Below, one piece after another: positions 5,193 through 8,192 of a DNA stretch of 8,192 bases; position 1 is the stretch's first letter, and each line of letters opens with the position of its first letter. Origin of the DNA: Mobilitalea sp. Its GTDB lineage: Bacteria > Bacillota_A > Clostridia > Lachnospirales > Lachnospiraceae. The stretch is from positions 1 to 8,192 of the forward strand of contig JARKQP010000196.1 in NCBI GenBank assembly GCA_029974875.1, written 5' to 3'. The notes under the pieces are model-generated. The model saw only the letters and a list, made by a program, of their open reading frames with translations, made no database searches and was not told the DNA's origin. Position numbers and translations under genes: made by a program.

Positions 5193-7331
5193 ATGAAAAG
5201 GAGAATAAGTTTCAAAAAGATGGTTGCATACTTGGCAGTAATGGCTCTGGTTACTACTTCATTATTTATTGCAGCTCCGGCGACAAAAACAGAGGCGATA
5301 ACCCCTGCAGAGAGCACTTTCTTTGCTACAGCATTTATTGAGGAAGCTGATGCGTACAACACTGCAAGTGACGGAGATTTGTGGCCCTGTGCATGGTCAA
5401 ATGACGATGTGCTGTATCTTGCAAATGGTGACGGCAAGGGCTTTAATCTGAGTGCTCCCTGGGAAGACATCGCTGTAAGCAAAATAACAGGCGGACATCC
5501 TGATTCCCGCAATATAGCCGGACAGAGGATAGCGGCAAATGTGGGCAAGGTATGGGCAAACCCTGCTGAATACAACAGGAAGCCTACGGGAATGGTGTCT
5601 GTAAACGGTGTGTTGTATATGGCTGTACAGGACCTGAAGAAAGGTGCGGGAGCCTTTAATAATGCTCCTAATGCTACCATCCTGAAGTCAACGGACAGAG
5701 GAGTCACATGGACGTATAATACAGCTGCGCCCATGTTCAGCAACTATATGTTTACCACAATAATGTTCCTTGATTTCGGTAAAGATGGGGTGGATAATGT
5801 AGTAGGCAGCACTGATGACGACTATGTATATGCTTACGGACTGGATTATAACTGGCGCGATTCTTTCGATAATTCCGTAACCGACCCTACAAAGCTCTAC
5901 CTGGCAAGGATACCAAAAACCAGTGACCTGCAGAATATAAACAACTGGCAGTTCTGGACAGGGGGCCTGGACGGAGGTAATCCATCCTGGTCTGCAGGTG
6001 GTGCCATCAGTGCCAAAAAACCCATATTCCAGGATGATACAAGGATTTATGCTAATGTTACCCCGGGCTTTCCCGCGGATAAAATCAAAAATATGACGGA
6101 ATTATCCCAGGGCAGCATTACGTATAATAAAGCATTTAACAGATACATATACTGCTCATGGACAGAATATACCTTTGAATTCTTTGAAGCACCCAAACCG
6201 TGGGGACCATGGAAGAAGTTCCTCTCCAAGGACTTTGGATCCTATCCGTGGAATGATACCAAAAACGGAGGATATACCACTGTTATTCCTTCCAAGTATA
6301 TCAGTGCCGACGGAAGGAAAATGTGGGTGAATGCCAATACCTTTATGGGTGGTATAAACAACTATAACTTCTCTTTAAGACAGCTTTATGTTACTCCGTA
6401 TACCGGAGCTCTGGCCAATAATGCAAAGAGTGACACAAACAACCTGGCTGTGACCGGCTCTGCAAAGACTCCTATCACAAAGGGCAGCTTCCACCAGGGC
6501 AATCCGTGGGCACTGAACGACGGCATAAAGAATGTGAACTGCGACAGCTGGAACGGAGAGGCAAAGACCCAGGATTACTGGGGCTATACCTGGGACAAGG
6601 CCTATAACATGAACAAGGTGGTATATACAACAGGCAGGATATTCCCCGACGGCGGCAATTTCAAAGATATGAAGATACAGGTGAGACAGAATTTCAACTG
6701 GGTGGATGTAACAGGCTTTTCAATGAGTCCTGGGCCTACTCCCGGAGATTATGTGACCTATACCTTTACGTTCAATGATATAGTGGGTGACGGAGTAAGG
6801 CTTATCGGAACTCCCGGAGGAACAGAATGCTTCACCTCCATTGCGGAGCTTGAGGTGTATTATGCAAACGTAAATCCAAACATACTTGCAGACAGCAGCT
6901 TTGAGACTCAGACAGCACGTACTCCAATTGCTGCACCGTGGTACACTGTCGGTACGGCCACAGATAAGGGCTTTGACATAAACATGGGCTTTGCGAAGAC
7001 CGGGAAGAATAATGCATTTATCCGTACAAGCACGAATGGAGTCTGGAACTGCATCAAGCAGAACTTTACCGTGACTCCCAATACAAATTACAGGCTTACA
7101 GGCTGGATAAAGAACTCAAATAACCTGGCCAATGTAGCCTTCTTCGGAGTTGCAAACTCAAACGACAGCGTGAACGCTGAAGTAAACTTCGGAAGCATGA
7201 AGGATTATACTCAGCTGACTGTGGATTTCAACTCAGGCTCAAATACCACTATGGCTGCGTATGCAGGCTGGTGGTCAAACGGGAAAGATGTATGGATGCA
7301 GTTTGACGACTTTACAATAAGAAAACGGTAA
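5193..7331 (+). CDS. Secreted divergent DUF4185-like propeller protein with discoidin-like and carbohydrate-binding domains
   Basis: Predicted extracellular protein of 712 residues. A signal peptide (KRRISFKK, hydrophobic core, APATKTEA) is likely cleaved after residue 35, leaving a mature N-terminus ITP like that of the first secreted protein. Residues about 40-400 are a propeller related to that of its neighbour: SDGDLW (Asp62) and LANGDGKG (Asp80) keep the same 18-residue spacing, PTGMVSVNGVLYM matches PTAGVSVGSRDYI, a full Asp-box STDRGVTW lies at 166-173, and LYLARIPK matches IYLARVPE. Residues about 405-560 look like a discoidin/CBM32 (F5/8 type C) domain: NDGI, DYWGYTWDKAYNMNKVVY, VRLIGT, ending IAELEVYY. 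Residues about 562-712 are one carbohydrate-binding module of the type duplicated in the neighbour, ending DVWMQFDDFTIRKR. No dockerin or wall anchor is seen. A distinct glycan specificity, or partial loss of catalytic function, is possible. The gene appears richer in G+C than the permeases. Confidence 0.72.
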   Translation: MKRRISFKKMVAYLAVMALVTTSLFIAAPATKTEAITPAESTFFATAFIEEADAYNTASDGDLWPCAWSNDDVLYLANGDGKGFNLSAPWEDIAVSKITGGHPDSRNIAGQRIAANVGKVWANPAEYNRKPTGMVSVNGVLYMAVQDLKKGAGAFNNAPNATILKSTDRGVTWTYNTAAPMFSNYMFTTIMFLDFGKDGVDNVVGSTDDDYVYAYGLDYNWRDSFDNSVTDPTKLYLARIPKTSDLQNINNWQFWTGGLDGGNPSWSAGGAISAKKPIFQDDTRIYANVTPGFPADKIKNMTELSQGSITYNKAFNRYIYCSWTEYTFEFFEAPKPWGPWKKFLSKDFGSYPWNDTKNGGYTTVIPSKYISADGRKMWVNANTFMGGINNYNFSLRQLYVTPYTGALANNAKSDTNNLAVTGSAKTPITKGSFHQGNPWALNDGIKNVNCDSWNGEAKTQDYWGYTWDKAYNMNKVVYTTGRIFPDGGNFKDMKIQVRQNFNWVDVTGFSMSPGPTPGDYVTYTFTFNDIVGDGVRLIGTPGGTECFTSIAELEVYYANVNPNILADSSFETQTARTPIAAPWYTVGTATDKGFDINMGFAKTGKNNAFIRTSTNGVWNCIKQNFTVTPNTNYRLTGWIKNSNNLANVAFFGVANSNDSVNAEVNFGSMKDYTQLTVDFNSGSNTTMAAYAGWWSNGKDVWMQFDDFTIRKR

Positions 7332-7477
7332 TAAATGTTCAAAATTGCAAATCAGTTGCTGAATTACCATACCATATAAACTGTTCTGTGGGGATAGGGC
7401 TGCAAATTATGCAGCCCTTCTTACCATAGAAGGCCATGGGTTTGTTTTGGTCTGTATCCTTGTTTTCTGCATTAGGA
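7332..7477. other. Convergent intergenic region
   Basis: The 146 bases between the second secreted protein gene and the thioredoxin reductase gene contain the hairpin at 7396-7418 and no gene. No good terminator with a T-tract is seen for the minus-strand gene within this gap. Confidence 0.6.
7396..7420 (+). terminator. Probable intrinsic terminator after the second secreted protein gene
   Basis: AGGGCTGCA (7396-7404) and TGCAGCCCT (7410-7418) form a 9-bp GC-rich stem with loop AATTA, about 65 bases after the stop. The following TTCTTACC is only moderately T-rich. It lies between convergent genes; on the opposite strand the stem is followed by ATCCCC, so it serves the plus strand better. Confidence 0.6.
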
Positions 7478-8192
7478 TTACCATCTGTTTTCGCTTATAT
7501 AATGTTCTGCCCAGTGGGCTGCAACAGCTCCGTCCGAAGCAGCTGTGATGACCTGGCGCAATGACTTGTCACGTATATCTCCGGCTGCATATACACCGAA
7601 GATATTTGTCTGCATAGCTTCATCTGTTATTATGTATCCCCACCGATTCAGCTCCACTTTGTTTTCTGCAAGAGTGCTCGCAGGTATATTGCCAATTGCT
7701 ACGAAAGCACCTTGAACCTTGACATTCTCTATTTGTCCTGTCCTGAGATTTCTGACCTTTAAGCCTTCAACCTCGAAGGCTCCATATATTTCCTCAACCA
7801 CCGAATTCCATATGAATTCTATTTTGGAGTTGGCTAAAAGGGCATCCTGCAGCACTTTTGCCGCTCTGAGAGTATCTCTTCTGTGAATTAAATAGACTTT
7901 GGAGCAGAATCTTGAGAGGTACAGCGCATCTTCTGCAGCGGTGTCCCCTCCGCCGATTACTGCCACAGTCATATTTCTAAAAAATGCGCCGTCGCAGGTC
8001 GCACAGTAGGATACGCCTGAACCGGTTAAGCGTTTTTCCCCGGGAAGTCCCAGCAGCCTTGGGTAGGCACCCATGCATAGAATAACAGCCTTGCATTGAT
8101 ATGTATTATTGTTGGTCTTTACGATTTTGGCTACAGTATTTAAGGTTACATCTACAACATCTTCGTTTGCGATTTCCACGCCGAAATGTCTT
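7478..8192 (-). CDS. trxB: Thioredoxin reductase (C-terminal part)
   Basis: Flavoprotein that passes electrons from NADPH through FAD and a redox-active disulfide to thioredoxin in the cytoplasm. The minus-strand frame ends at TAA (7478-7480) and stays open to the right edge (reading RHFGVEIANED), so the N-terminal FAD-binding GxGxxG part and the start are outside. Visible motifs in order are GLPGEKRLTGSGVSYC, the redox CATC (7994-8005) followed by DGAFF, the NADPH-binding GGGDTAAEDALYL, HRRDTLRA, and the C-terminal FAD signature GVYAAGDIRDKSLRQVITA with SDGAVAA. About 237 residues of a roughly 310-residue family are present. It converges on the sugar-utilisation genes and has no evident functional link to them. 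A ferredoxin-dependent relative is unlikely because the NADPH motifs GGGDTA and HRRD are intact. Confidence 0.93.
   Translation of the reverse strand, partial: RHFGVEIANEDVVDVTLNTVAKIVKTNNNTYQCKAVILCMGAYPRLLGLPGEKRLTGSGVSYCATCDGAFFRNMTVAVIGGGDTAAEDALYLSRFCSKVYLIHRRDTLRAAKVLQDALLANSKIEFIWNSVVEEIYGAFEVEGLKVRNLRTGQIENVKVQGAFVAIGNIPASTLAENKVELNRWGYIITDEAMQTNIFGVYAAGDIRDKSLRQVITAASDGAVAAHWAEHYISENRW

Noticed and set aside
5111..5341. Open frame of 76 codons on the plus strand starting at ATG 5111
   Set aside because: It overlaps the signal-peptide region of the real gene in another frame, its AAAGGAGG lies inside the frame rather than before it, and the peptide has no sensible domain.
5171..5743. 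Open frame of 190 codons on the minus strand
   Set aside because: It lies antisense to the start of the second secreted protein gene, has no ribosome binding site or recognisable domain, and its composition mirrors the real gene opposite it.
1..8192. CRISPR array, tRNA, rRNA, insertion sequence or prophage genes
   Set aside because: No regularly spaced short repeats, cloverleaf-like genes, transposase motifs or phage proteins were seen; the only repeats are protein modules and small palindromes.

Overview
The window looks like a chromosomal segment of an anaerobic, plant- or polysaccharide-degrading member of the Clostridia (Ruminiclostridium/Acetivibrio-like). This is an inference from the AT-leaning composition, strong AGGAG-type ribosome binding sites, Gram-positive-style signal peptides, the CUT1-type sugar ABC transporter without its own ATPase, and secreted proteins with C-terminal carbohydrate-binding modules. 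No species-level marker is present.

Layout. Bases 1-929 hold the C-terminal part of a family 1 extracellular sugar-binding lipoprotein; its start lies left of the window. A perfect long hairpin (957-1000) separates it from two permease genes (1060-1992 and 2032-2880). A short gap with a small hairpin leads to a secreted 651-residue protein (2950-4905): an N-terminal DUF4185-like beta-propeller followed by two tandem jelly-roll carbohydrate-binding modules. A 287-base spacer (4906-5192) carries a pair of near-identical palindromes exactly 42 bp apart, which look like operators. A second secreted protein follows (5193-7331, 712 residues): a more divergent relative of the same propeller, a discoidin/CBM32-like domain, and one module of the same type as those in the first protein. 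A hairpin at 7396-7418 probably ends transcription. On the opposite strand, running off the right edge, is a thioredoxin reductase gene (7478-8192), unrelated in function.

How the genes fit together. The two secreted proteins would act outside the cell on a polysaccharide, held on it by their binding modules. The binding protein and permeases would import the released oligosaccharides, powered by an ATPase encoded elsewhere. The DUF4185 family has been linked to endo-D-arabinanase activity (CAZy family GH183) acting on arabinan of mycobacterial-type cell walls. The locus may therefore be a D-arabinan or other furanoside utilisation system in a Firmicute. That substrate assignment is inference; the propeller homology between the two proteins is visible in the sequence.
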